DNA of 64,000 bases from Planctomycetota bacterium (GTDB taxonomy: Bacteria > Planctomycetota > UBA1135 > JADKAF01), in contig JADKAF010000001.1 of the NCBI GenBank assembly GCA_016719295.1, positions 2,232,001 to 2,296,000 of the forward strand, written 5' to 3'. Position 1 is the first letter of the stretch; every line of letters begins with the position of its first letter. The notes under the pieces are model-generated. The model had not been told where the DNA came from. It did no database searches and saw nothing but the letters and a program-made list of their open reading frames with translations. Below, in pieces: positions 25,443 through 33,637 of this stretch. Made by a program: the position numbers and the translations under genes.

Positions 25443-25847
25443 GTGTTCCCCATCCGCATCGACCCGTCCTCCGCCGAGCCGCTCTACGAGCAGGTGGTCT
25501 TCGCCGTGAAGTCCGCCGTGGCGCGCGGCGCGGCCGAGCCGGGCGAGCGCCTGCCCTCGGTGCGCGAGCTCGCCCGCGAGCTCGCGATCAACCCGAACAC
25601 CGTCGTCCGCGCTTACGAGCTGCTCGAGCGCGACGGCGTGATCGTGCGCCGCCAGGGCGCGGGCTGCTTCCTGACCGGCAAGAGCAGCGATCGCGCGGTC
25701 GCCGAGCGGCGCAAACAGCTCCAGGAGCTGCTGCAGCGCGCCGCGACCGAGGCGCACCACTTGGGCTTCGGCCCCGACGACATCCGCAAAGCCCTCGAGC
25801 AAGCCCTCGAGCGGCTCCACTTCGATGCCCCGCGGAGGAAGGCGTGA
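25443..25847 (+). CDS. GntR-family regulator, YtrA subfamily
   Basis: A 134-residue DNA-binding protein starting at GTG (MFPIRIDPSSAEPLYEQV), the standard YtrA-type N-terminus. The winged helix-turn-helix spans about residues 12-78 (GERLPSVRELARELAINPNTVVRAYELLERDGVIVRRQGAG). A short C-terminal helical extension (residues 80-134) replaces the large effector domain of other GntR proteins, as is usual for YtrA. It is the first gene of an operon with an ABC ATPase (GTGA overlap) and a permease. Such operons commonly respond to envelope or antibiotic stress, with the regulator repressing its own promoter. The inducer here is unknown. Confidence 0.88.
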   Translation: MFPIRIDPSSAEPLYEQVVFAVKSAVARGAAEPGERLPSVRELARELAINPNTVVRAYELLERDGVIVRRQGAGCFLTGKSSDRAVAERRKQLQELLQRAATEAHHLGFGPDDIRKALEQALERLHFDAPRRKA

Positions 25848-26785
25848 GCGCTCCCATCGAGTTCGAGAACGTGTGGCGTTGGTTCGGCTCGCAGGTCGTG
25901 CTGCGCGGCCTCTCGTTCCGCGTCGAGCCCGGGCAGGTCTACGCCCTCCTCGGCCGGAACGGCGCCGGCAAGACGACCGCGCTCCGCATCCTGCTCGGCT
26001 TCCTGGCGCCCCTGCGCGGCCGTGCGCGCGTCCTCGGCGTCGAGAGCGAGCATCTCGGCCCCGAGCAGCGCGCGAAGATCGGCTACGTCGGCGAGGACCA
26101 TCGCCTCTACTCCACGATGCGCGTCCGCGACGTCGTCGCGTTCGAGGCCGGCACTCGACCGGGCTTCCGCCGCGACCTGGTCGCCACGGCGCTCGCGCGC
26201 TGCGGACTCCTCGAGAAGCAGCGCGTGCGGCAGCTCTCGCGCGGCCAGCGCGCGCAGCTCTGCCTCGTCCTCGCCGTGGCGACGACGCCGGAGCTCCTGA
26301 TCTGCGACGATCCCTCCCTCGGACTCGACGTCGTGATGCGCCGCGAGCTGCTGGATGCCTTGATCGATCTTCTCGCCGAGACGGGCTGCTCCGTGCTGCT
26401 GAGCTCGCACTTCCTGCAGGACGTCGAGCGCATCGCCGACCGCGTCGGCGTCCTGCACGAGGGCCGCCTCGTCGTCGATGCGACCCTGGAGGATCTGAAG
26501 CGCCGCGTGCGTCGCGCCACTTGGATGCCGCGAGAAGGAGCCGCGCCTCCGCGCGAGGCGCAGATCCTCCGCGCCGCCCGGCGCCGAGTGGGCTTCGAGC
26601 TCAGCTTGCTCGACGCCGACGAGCCGCTGCTCGAACGTCTGCGCGCCACGGGCGAGCTCGCGCCGCTCGCGCCGTGCTCCTTGGAAGAGCTCGTGCTCGA
26701 TCTCACCGGCCCCGAGGAGCCGGGCTTGCTGCGCCAGCCGCTCAGCTCGCTCGCGGAGCGCGACGTCGTGGAGGTGCGAGCATGA
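25844..26785 (+). CDS. ABC transporter ATP-binding protein
   Basis: A 313-residue ATPase starting at GTG, overlapping the regulator stop by 4 nt, with GAGGAAGG just upstream. Motifs: Walker A GRNGAGKTT (37-45), signature LSRGQ (131-135), Walker B LLICDD (151-156) and switch H189. The usual catalytic glutamate after Walker B is aspartate (D156), and the signature has R in place of the first G of SGGQ. Both are uncommon, although Asp at this place occurs in some ABC-2 exporters. The C-terminal 90 residues are an accessory region. It works with the permease that follows. Confidence 0.87.
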   Translation: MSAPIEFENVWRWFGSQVVLRGLSFRVEPGQVYALLGRNGAGKTTALRILLGFLAPLRGRARVLGVESEHLGPEQRAKIGYVGEDHRLYSTMRVRDVVAFEAGTRPGFRRDLVATALARCGLLEKQRVRQLSRGQRAQLCLVLAVATTPELLICDDPSLGLDVVMRRELLDALIDLLAETGCSVLLSSHFLQDVERIADRVGVLHEGRLVVDATLEDLKRRVRRATWMPREGAAPPREAQILRAARRRVGFELSLLDADEPLLERLRATGELAPLAPCSLEELVLDLTGPEEPGLLRQPLSSLAERDVVEVRA

Positions 26786-28677
26786 TGGCGTTGCTGCGGA
26801 AGGATCGCCCGTGGATGCGTTCCTGCATCGTCGGTGGCGTCGCCGTGATGACGGTGGCGTTGATGACGGAGGACTTGCGGGAGACGTGGATCCTGCCTCC
26901 GACCAAGATGGCCACTCTGTTCACGGTAGGTTGGATCTGGGGCTTGATCCTGGGATTCGCCGCCAGCGTGCTCGACGAGAGGCTTGGAACGCGCGAGCTG
27001 CTCGAGCACCGGCCGGTGAGCCAGCGCGCGCTCCACGCCTCGCGCGTGCTCGCGTGCGGCGTCGTGCTCGCGGCTTGGAGCATCCTGCCCTCTCTGCTGC
27101 GCCTCGGGATCGCGGCGCTGGTGGACGAGCAGGCGGGGGCGATTCGCCCCGAGCTCATCACCTACGTCTGGCTCGGGCTCCTGCCTTGCGTCTCGGCATG
27201 CGCGATCTCGATCTTCGCCGGAGCCTTGCCGTTCCGTCTCCGGTGGCGCATCGCCATCTCCCTGGTCCTCCTGTACTCGCTCTTCGCTCTGATCGGCTGG
27301 TGCGCGGAGCCTGGGAGCAACGAGGAGCAAGCGGCGATCGTGAGCGCGCGCTGGATCTTTGCGAGCCTGCACCTAGCCACTGCGCTCGTATTCGTCCTCG
27401 CTTCCTTCGCGGTCTGCGGATCGCGTCGCGACGTCGATCGCCCTTGGCCGTCTCGCTTGCGCCTTGTGGGAGTCGGCTCGACGGTGCTCGCCGTGGCCCT
27501 CGCGGTCACGTTCGCGGCGCAAGCGCTCGAAGGTCGGCAGTCCGTCAGACTCCACAAGCGGTATCCCGAAGTCGTCCGCATGACGACGGGCGAGCTCGCG
27601 CTCATGCGCGTCGACTCGCGGAGGATCGGTCCCCATGAGAGGTGGTACGACATCGTCGAGTTCGTCGATGAGGAGCATCGCCCGGTAGCGCTCGCCGATC
27701 GCAAGCTCGAGCGAGGCCTCGCAGCCCCACGTTCGACCTGGCTTGCGCTGCCGATGCTGGGCCCGCCGCTCCTCCACTGGCGCGATGGCAGCTCCTTCTT
27801 CGAGGACGGCAAGTACTGCGCGCTCCGGCTCGATCCGCACCTCGGTCGCTTCGTCTTCCGGTCGTTCGGCAAGGGAGCGGAGCAAGGCTCCTTCGCCGCT
27901 GACGCCGAGCGCGTGTCCGCCAACTATCCCTTCAGCGGCCCCGTCCACCTCATCTACGAACCTTCCTCCCGCAGCCTGTGGAGGCTCGAGTGGGATGTGG
28001 GCTACTTCGAGCCCCTGGCCTTACCGGATGGAGACTCGTTGGTCGCGGTCCTGCGCACGAACTCCCGACCCCAGTTCTTGGGCCTGGAAGGTGAGTACGA
28101 GTACATCGGGGATCAGTTCCGATGGATCCGAGCTCGCGAGCGTTCCGTCGTCATCGCGAGCCCCGAGGAACCACCCACTCCGCGTCTTCGCGCGCAAACG
28201 GACGCGGATCTCCTGAGTCCGCGCCTGCAGATCTTCGATGCCGCAGACACTCTGGTCTTCGAGCACGCCTACGCACCGCGCACCTCGAGCGAGCGCTGGT
28301 CCGCCGGAGGGGTCATCGCCTGGAGCTTCGCTCGACCGCCCGTCCTCTCCGTCGCCGCGCACCTCGGCGCGGCACCGATGGAGACGGAGAACGCGCTGAT
28401 CGATCCGCTCGTCTCCGGCGGCCGTCGCACCTGGCTCGTCGCGCTGCACCTGCTGTTCGGCGCGCTCTGCTCGGCGCTGGCACTCTGGAGGCTCCAGCGC
28501 CTCGGCGCCGATCGTCACGCATGCTGGTTCTGGGGCGTGCTCACGCTGCTCCTCGGAATCGCTCCGCTGCTCGCGAGCCTCTGCTTCGAACGCCGCCGCG
28601 CTTGGAGCCGCGGCCCCGCGATCGAACCCAGCGTCCCACCGCGCATCGTCTCCGCTCCTACGGTTCTCGCGACCTGA
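26782..28677 (+). CDS. ABC-2-type permease with large extracytoplasmic insert
   Basis: A 631-residue membrane protein whose ATG overlaps the ATPase stop (ATGA, 26782-26785). About six hydrophobic segments lie in residues 13-245, for example IVGGVAVMTVALM, LFTVGWIWGLILGFAAS and VLLYSLFALIGW. A soluble region of about 310 residues follows (about 245-555), then two further membrane segments (TWLVALHLLFGALCSALALW and VLTLLLGIAPLLASLCF). The insert has no domain I recognise. This layout recalls large-loop permeases of the YtrC/D and MacB-like kind, which act in envelope or peptide efflux. Its substrate is unknown. Confidence 0.75.
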   Translation: MMALLRKDRPWMRSCIVGGVAVMTVALMTEDLRETWILPPTKMATLFTVGWIWGLILGFAASVLDERLGTRELLEHRPVSQRALHASRVLACGVVLAAWSILPSLLRLGIAALVDEQAGAIRPELITYVWLGLLPCVSACAISIFAGALPFRLRWRIAISLVLLYSLFALIGWCAEPGSNEEQAAIVSARWIFASLHLATALVFVLASFAVCGSRRDVDRPWPSRLRLVGVGSTVLAVALAVTFAAQALEGRQSVRLHKRYPEVVRMTTGELALMRVDSRRIGPHERWYDIVEFVDEEHRPVALADRKLERGLAAPRSTWLALPMLGPPLLHWRDGSSFFEDGKYCALRLDPHLGRFVFRSFGKGAEQGSFAADAERVSANYPFSGPVHLIYEPSSRSLWRLEWDVGYFEPLALPDGDSLVAVLRTNSRPQFLGLEGEYEYIGDQFRWIRARERSVVIASPEEPPTPRLRAQTDADLLSPRLQIFDAADTLVFEHAYAPRTSSERWSAGGVIAWSFARPPVLSVAAHLGAAPMETENALIDPLVSGGRRTWLVALHLLFGALCSALALWRLQRLGADRHACWFWGVLTLLLGIAPLLASLCFERRRAWSRGPAIEPSVPPRIVSAPTVLAT

Positions 28678-28712
28678 ACTCGCGCGTCCCTCCGCCCTAC
28701 CCCAGGTGGAAC

Positions 28713-29276
28713 GTGTCCGATCTCCTCGATCCCTCGAGCGCCCACACCTCAACGATCCGCTGCGTCGCGAGAGGCGAGCTCGACGCGCTCTCCGCGGAGG
28801 CCGTCGCCGCCGAACGTCGGCGCGCGCATCGGCTGCTGCATCCCAGCCCCGAGGCCGCGGTGCAGCGCTTCTTCCTCGCGCTCGAGCCCGGCACCTACGT
28901 TCGCCCGCATCGACACAGCGAAGCGCACAAGTGGGAGCTCTTCGTCGTGCTGCGCGGGCGGCTCGACCTGCTGGTGTTCGCCGCGGATGGCGAGCTGCGG
29001 GAACGACTCGTGCTCTCCCCCGACGCGACCACCGCCGTCGAGATCCCGCCCGGGATCTTCCATGCCTATGTGTGCCGCGAGCCCGGCACGATCGGCTTCG
29101 AGGTGAAGCAAGGCGCCTACATCCCCACCGGCGCGCACGACTTCGCCGCGTGGGCTCCGCCGGAACGCTCCCCCGGTGCCGCGGCCTTCGAGCGGTGGAT
29201 GCGCGACGCCGAGCCAGCCGCGCGCGCGCCGCATGGCAGCGACGCGGCGCTCCTCGAGGAGGGGCCGAGCGACTAG
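28713..29276 (+). CDS. WbuC-family cupin fold metalloprotein
   Basis: A 187-residue protein starting at GTG (MSDLLDPSSAHT) with AGGTGG six bases upstream. The cupin core has the metal-binding pattern RPHRHSEAHKWELFVVLRG near residues 65-85 and VEIPPGIFHAY near residue 115. The closing FEVKQGAYIP...DFAAWAPPE is typical of WbuC-like proteins, which are often found near polysaccharide genes. No polysaccharide gene is adjacent here. Its stop codon shares the palindrome CTAG with the convergent gene (29273-29276). Enzymatic role unknown. Confidence 0.75.
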   Translation: MSDLLDPSSAHTSTIRCVARGELDALSAEAVAAERRRAHRLLHPSPEAAVQRFFLALEPGTYVRPHRHSEAHKWELFVVLRGRLDLLVFAADGELRERLVLSPDATTAVEIPPGIFHAYVCREPGTIGFEVKQGAYIPTGAHDFAAWAPPERSPGAAAFERWMRDAEPAARAPHGSDAALLEEGPSD

Positions 29277-30184
29277 ATCACGCGCTCGCTGCCCTTGAAC
29301 TTGAGCTGCACGTCGATCGGGTCGCCGCCCGCGATGAGCACGCGCGCCTTCACCGAGAGCTGCACCGTGCCCGGCTTCCCGTTCCGCCCTTCCTTCACCT
29401 TGAGCTTCGTCTTCGAGGAGAGCAGGCTGCTCACCCGAACGACACCGGAGCCGTAGACGCCATCGAGGATCCGCTGGAGGTCCTGGATCGTGATGTCGGC
29501 CGTGAGCTTGCCTCGCGCATCGACGGCCCAGGTGCCGTCGTGGATCGGATCGCAGTCGAACTGGAAGCTCGTGTACTTCTCGAAGACGCTCGGCACCGTG
29601 GTCTTCAGCTTCGCGAGCCCCGTGGCCTTGTCGAGCTTCGTGGACACGCTGAGCTCTCCGGGATACTCCGTCTCGTCGCCCGCGGAGCTGTCGCAGTCGA
29701 GGAAGATCGAGAACTCGCCCGCGCTCGAGCCCAGGCCGGCGATGCGGATCCAGTAGGTCGCGCCCTGCACGACAGCGAACTCGATCCGCGACTGCAAGCT
29801 GCACGCGTCGTCGTTGCAGCCGATCGAGAACAGGTTCGCGCAGCTCCCGCCGTAGACCTGCATCACGGTGTCGAACGCGGCGAGACCGCAGAGCGAGACC
29901 TCCAGCGTGCCGGTGCACGACGCCGTGTGCGCGAACCAGAGATCCTTCTCCGCAGTGAAGCAGAGGAACGGCGGCGTGCTGGAGGTCGCGGAGCTATTGT
30001 CGAAGGGGCCGCTGGTGCCCTCCGGCAAGACGATGGCGCCCGCGCATTCGTCGTTCTCCGGAACGCCCGCGAACCCTCCCGCGCTCGCCGACGCGGAGCT
30101 GAGGCTTGCTCCGGCAGCGGAGATGAGGAGAACCGAAGCCAAGAATCCAGCGATCGAACGCGGCACCGACGTGAGCATGAGCAT
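29273..30184 (-). CDS. Secreted protein with NDECAGA-type beta domain
   Basis: A 303-residue exported protein (signal IAGFLASVLLISAAGASLSS, about residues 10-32). Residues 40-165 match the secreted domain that starts PENDECAGAIVL and continues DLWFAHTASCTGTLEVSLCG and TYWIRIAGLGSSAGEFSIFL. This is a pre-peptidase-C-like beta-sandwich common in planctomycetes, rich in cysteine pairs. Residues 170-303 form a second part with lysine-rich strands and no recognised family. It may be a surface or matrix protein. No catalytic motif. Confidence 0.68.
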   Translation of the reverse strand: MLMLTSVPRSIAGFLASVLLISAAGASLSSASASAGGFAGVPENDECAGAIVLPEGTSGPFDNSSATSSTPPFLCFTAEKDLWFAHTASCTGTLEVSLCGLAAFDTVMQVYGGSCANLFSIGCNDDACSLQSRIEFAVVQGATYWIRIAGLGSSAGEFSIFLDCDSSAGDETEYPGELSVSTKLDKATGLAKLKTTVPSVFEKYTSFQFDCDPIHDGTWAVDARGKLTADITIQDLQRILDGVYGSGVVRVSSLLSSKTKLKVKEGRNGKPGTVQLSVKARVLIAGGDPIDVQLKFKGSERVI

Positions 30185-30416
30185 GATCCGAGCTCTCGCA
30201 GAAAGGGACGCGGCGCATCGTAGGGAGCTCGAGCGGCGCGCGATCTACGCCGTTGCGTGGGTTCGAGGGCGGTCAGAGGGCGGAGGGCTCGGGCGCGTAG
30301 ACGCCGCACGCGCACACACCGACTACGCCATCGGGGCCGGCGATCCTGGCCGAAGGGTGTAGGGCTCGCCGACGCTGCGGCTGCCAAGCTGCGAGCCCTC
30401 CCCCGGAGATTCCCCC

Positions 30417-30938
30417 ATGCTCACCCGCTGGCTCGTCGCGACGTTCCTCTCCCTCGCGTTCGGCAACTTCGCCACCGCCCAGATCCAGCTCCCCGGCACG
30501 GTCTGGAGCGTCTTTGAGGAACGCAAGGCCTCCGTATCGGGCATCGGCAAGGACGAGGACTCCGGCATCTTGCGCATCGAGTTCCTGCAGGGGAATCAGT
30601 TCACGGCCTTCGACGCGGTCCTGAACGTGACCTACACCGGCAGCTACACGCCGAAGGGCAACGGCTACACCTACACGCTCTCTCCCACTTCTCTGAGTGT
30701 GCTCGCCGCAGGCTATGAGCTCTGGATCGAGCGCGCGCTGCGCGACCTGGGTCTCGCGATCGACGTGACGGTCCAGATCACGAAGTACCAAGGGCAAGGC
30801 AAGGTGAAGCTCGATCGCCGCAGCGGAAGCTACTACCTCTTCTTGAAGAGCAAGGTGAGCTTCGATGTCAGCGCCGCGGGCTATCGCACGCGGAAGGGCA
30901 AGTCTTCGACGCGCGCGGGCGGCGCGCAGATCATCTGA
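30417..30938 (+). CDS. Secreted hypothetical protein
   Basis: A 173-residue protein with a good signal peptide (WLVATFLSLAFGNFATAQ, cleavage near residue 22). The rest is beta-rich with tyrosine-rich strands (GYTYTLSPTSL, GSYYLFLKSKVSF) and no cysteines or catalytic motifs. I do not recognise the family. A TAnnnC-like -10 candidate (TAGGGC) lies at 30360-30365, upstream of the ATG. The 3' end overlaps the convergent ECF-fusion gene by 8 bases. Confidence 0.62.
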   Translation: MLTRWLVATFLSLAFGNFATAQIQLPGTVWSVFEERKASVSGIGKDEDSGILRIEFLQGNQFTAFDAVLNVTYTGSYTPKGNGYTYTLSPTSLSVLAAGYELWIERALRDLGLAIDVTVQITKYQGQGKVKLDRRSGSYYLFLKSKVSFDVSAAGYRTRKGKSSTRAGGAQII

Positions 30939-33387
30939 GCTCGCGCAACGCGAGCTCGAGTTCGTCCTGTGCAACACCATCGGCGATCCCGCGCAGCGGC
31001 CACGAGCGCGGCGCGTGGCGCGGGTGCAGCACCCAGAGCTCGGCGGCGATCTCGGGTGAAACGTGCTCGAGCGCGAAGCGCCCTTCCGCGTCGGTCTCGA
31101 CGTACGGGCCGAAGAGCAAATAGCTCTGGCCGTTCTTCTCGCGCACCTCGCGATCGCGCGCCGCAATCGCAGCGGCGGCCCCTGCGCTCGTTGGCGCGAC
31201 GAAGACGATCGCCTTCGCCAGCGCGTTGCCCTCGGCGCCGGTGACGCGACCGCGCAGTGTCGCTCCGCGCCGCAGCGCGATGCGATAGCCCGCGCGGAGC
31301 TCGCGCTCGCCGAGCTCGAGCACCTCGCTGAGGTACGGAGCGTAGCCGGCTCGCTGCGCCACGAGCACATAGCGCCCGGCCGCGAGACCGCCGAGGACGA
31401 AGCGCGCGCTGGGCTCGCGCGGCTCCATCTCCCACTGGGCGGTCTGCCCGAAGAAGGGCGTCAGCCAGCGCAGGGCATCGCGTGCGATCAGCTCGTCGCG
31501 CGCGCCGGGCCCGACGGCGTGCAGCTCGAGATCGTGCTCCAGCGCGGGTAGCTCGGCGCCGCTCTCCTCATCGACGAGGATGCCGTGCAGCTCGGCGTCG
31601 TGCAGGCCGCGATCCTCCGTCGACTGCAGGGGCTTCAGCGCGAACTCGAGCGGTGAATCGCCGGCCCGCACGTCGCGGACGCGGAAGCTCGACCAGCTCG
31701 TGCCGCCCGAGAAGAAGAACTCGTGCTCGCCATCGTCGAGCGCGCCGAACGCGAAGCTCCCATCGGGCGCGGGATGCGTGCTCGCGAGCACGCGCGCACC
31801 GCGCCGCAGCGCGAGAGAACAGCGCTCCAGCGGCTCTCCCGCGGGCGTCCGCAGACGACCGGTGAGCGAGTGGCCGCGAGCGAGCTCGACCGCGAGCTCG
31901 TTCGCGCCGGCGCGCAGCGAGTGTGCCACCTCGCGCGACGCGAGCCCCTGCTCGCTCGCTCGCACGCGCACGTGCCGCAGCCCCAAGCTCTTCTCGCGGT
32001 AGCGCGCTTCGCCGCGCGCATTCGTGCGCTGGTGCTGGACCTCGCCCCCCATCCACGCATCGGGATCGGTGCGCCGCGGCGCGTAGAGCTCGACCTCGGC
32101 GTTCGCGACCGGCGCGCCGAGCGGATCGACGACCCGCACCAGCAGCTCGGCTTCGCCCGCGAGCTCGCCTTCCGGGAGCTCCAAGCGCAGCTCGCCGAGA
32201 TCGCGCTCCTCGCGCGGCGCGAGCGACAGCGACTCCGGTGCGCGACGCGGCGCAAAACCCTCGGCGCGCACGGACCACTCGTAGCGCTGTCCCTCCGCGC
32301 GCGCGACCTCGAGCTCGAGCGCGAAGCTGCCGTCGACGGCACTCGTCCCTCGCGCCGCGAAGCGCGCCATCTTGTCGCGGCTCTCTAGCGAATGCGCCTC
32401 GACCTCGGCGCCGGCGATCGGGCGCCCTTCCGGATCGGTGAAGCGACCGCGCAGCAACGCGGCGGCAGCGCTCGGCGCGCGGCGTTGCTCTTGACCCTGC
32501 TCGGGTGCCTGCGGCGCCGGCGACGCTTCGTTCGGTTGCCGTGAGTTCGTGCGCGCGATGCGCTCCTCGGCAGCGAGCGCACGCGTCTCGGCGTCGATCG
32601 CGGCGACGGAGGTGCGAGGCGTCGGCTCGGGCGCGGAGAGCCATCCGCCCCACCACGCGAGCGCGCCGCAGAGCAGCGCGAAGCTCGCCGCGATGAGGAG
32701 CCGCGTGCCGACCCAAGTTCCACTCGCCGCCGCGAGCGCGCCTCCACCGCTCGCGCTGATCGCAGCTCCGGTCGAGGCGATCGTCGCGTGCGACCACAGC
32801 GCGCCGAGCTCGGCCTGCAAGGTCGCGGGAAGCGCAACGCCCTCGGGAACACGCGCGAGCATCTCCGGCAGCGCGGGCGCGACTCCGGCGAGCCCGACGC
32901 GCGAGAGCTCGCGCTTCAAGCGCTCGAGCCCGCGCTGCACGCGCTCGAAGGCCGTGGCCTCCGCGATCGCGCAGAGCTCGCCGATCGCGCGGAACGCCAA
33001 GCCCTGCTCGAAGCGCAGGACCACGGGCAAGCGCAGCTCCTCGGGCAGCTCGTCGACGGCGCGCGCCACCGCGCGGCGCGTCTCCTCGCTCTCCAGCGCA
33101 TCGGTGGGAGCCTGGTGTTCGGTACGCTGCATCGCATGAACCTCTTCGCGCGCATCGCGCCGACGGCGCGATCGCAGGTGGAAGAGCGCCGTCTTCGCGG
33201 CCCACCAGCGGAGCTGCGCGCCGGGATCGGCGCCCGCCTCCGGACGCACGCGCCCTTCGAGGGCCGCGAGGAAGACCTGCTGGGCCACGTCCTCGGCCTC
33301 GGCCGCGTCGCGGAGGATCCGCTGCGCCGCGCGGTAGACCGCCCCTCCGTGGTCGCGCACCCAGGACTCGAAGGTCGTTTCGTCCAT
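30931..33387 (-). CDS. ECF sigma factor fused via a membrane helix to extracytoplasmic carboxypeptidase-regulatory-like domains
   Basis: An 818-residue single frame. Residues 1-165 are an ECF sigma factor: region 2 DAAEAEDVAQQVFLAAL (near 28-43) and WAAKTALFHLRSRRRR, and region 4 VVLRFEQGLAFRAIGELCAIAEATAFERVQRGLERLKREL (122-161). A linker leads to a membrane helix at about 229-250 (RLLIAASFALLCGALAWWGGW). The remaining 560 residues are outside and contain several carboxypeptidase-D-regulatory-like domains (LRGRFTDPEGRPIAGAEVEA, LVRVVDPLGAPVANAEVEL, LTGRLRTPAGEPLERCSLAL, LRGRVTGAEGNALAKAIVF). A membrane-tethered sigma factor carrying its own envelope sensor is the natural reading. A second, frameshifted protein of this design is at 42124-44780. 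Confidence 0.85.
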   Translation of the reverse strand: MDETTFESWVRDHGGAVYRAAQRILRDAAEAEDVAQQVFLAALEGRVRPEAGADPGAQLRWWAAKTALFHLRSRRRRDAREEVHAMQRTEHQAPTDALESEETRRAVARAVDELPEELRLPVVLRFEQGLAFRAIGELCAIAEATAFERVQRGLERLKRELSRVGLAGVAPALPEMLARVPEGVALPATLQAELGALWSHATIASTGAAISASGGGALAAASGTWVGTRLLIAASFALLCGALAWWGGWLSAPEPTPRTSVAAIDAETRALAAEERIARTNSRQPNEASPAPQAPEQGQEQRRAPSAAAALLRGRFTDPEGRPIAGAEVEAHSLESRDKMARFAARGTSAVDGSFALELEVARAEGQRYEWSVRAEGFAPRRAPESLSLAPREERDLGELRLELPEGELAGEAELLVRVVDPLGAPVANAEVELYAPRRTDPDAWMGGEVQHQRTNARGEARYREKSLGLRHVRVRASEQGLASREVAHSLRAGANELAVELARGHSLTGRLRTPAGEPLERCSLALRRGARVLASTHPAPDGSFAFGALDDGEHEFFFSGGTSWSSFRVRDVRAGDSPLEFALKPLQSTEDRGLHDAELHGILVDEESGAELPALEHDLELHAVGPGARDELIARDALRWLTPFFGQTAQWEMEPREPSARFVLGGLAAGRYVLVAQRAGYAPYLSEVLELGERELRAGYRIALRRGATLRGRVTGAEGNALAKAIVFVAPTSAGAAAAIAARDREVREKNGQSYLLFGPYVETDAEGRFALEHVSPEIAAELWVLHPRHAPRSWPLRGIADGVAQDELELALRELR

Positions 33388-33637
33388 GCTTCGCTCGCTC
33401 GTGCGCCGCGCCGCGAGCTTCGTCTCGGGATCCTCGTCGGGCGCGACCGGAGGCGAATGCCGTGCGTCGCGGGTTCTTCGGTGCGCGCGGAGATTCTCGG
33501 GAGAAGCTGCCCGATTCCCTCCGACGGCGCTAGCCGGACTCTCGAGGCCGTCCCGCGCGGCAGGAGCGGAGTTCGCTGCAACTTCCTATCCGAGCGGTTA
33601 CGCTCGGCTCGTTCCCCTCGAACTCCGGAGTCCCTCG

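Noticed and set aside
31568..33205. Minus-strand open frame of 545 residues inside the ECF fusion gene
   Set aside because: It is an out-of-frame Arg-rich shadow of the 30931-33387 gene.
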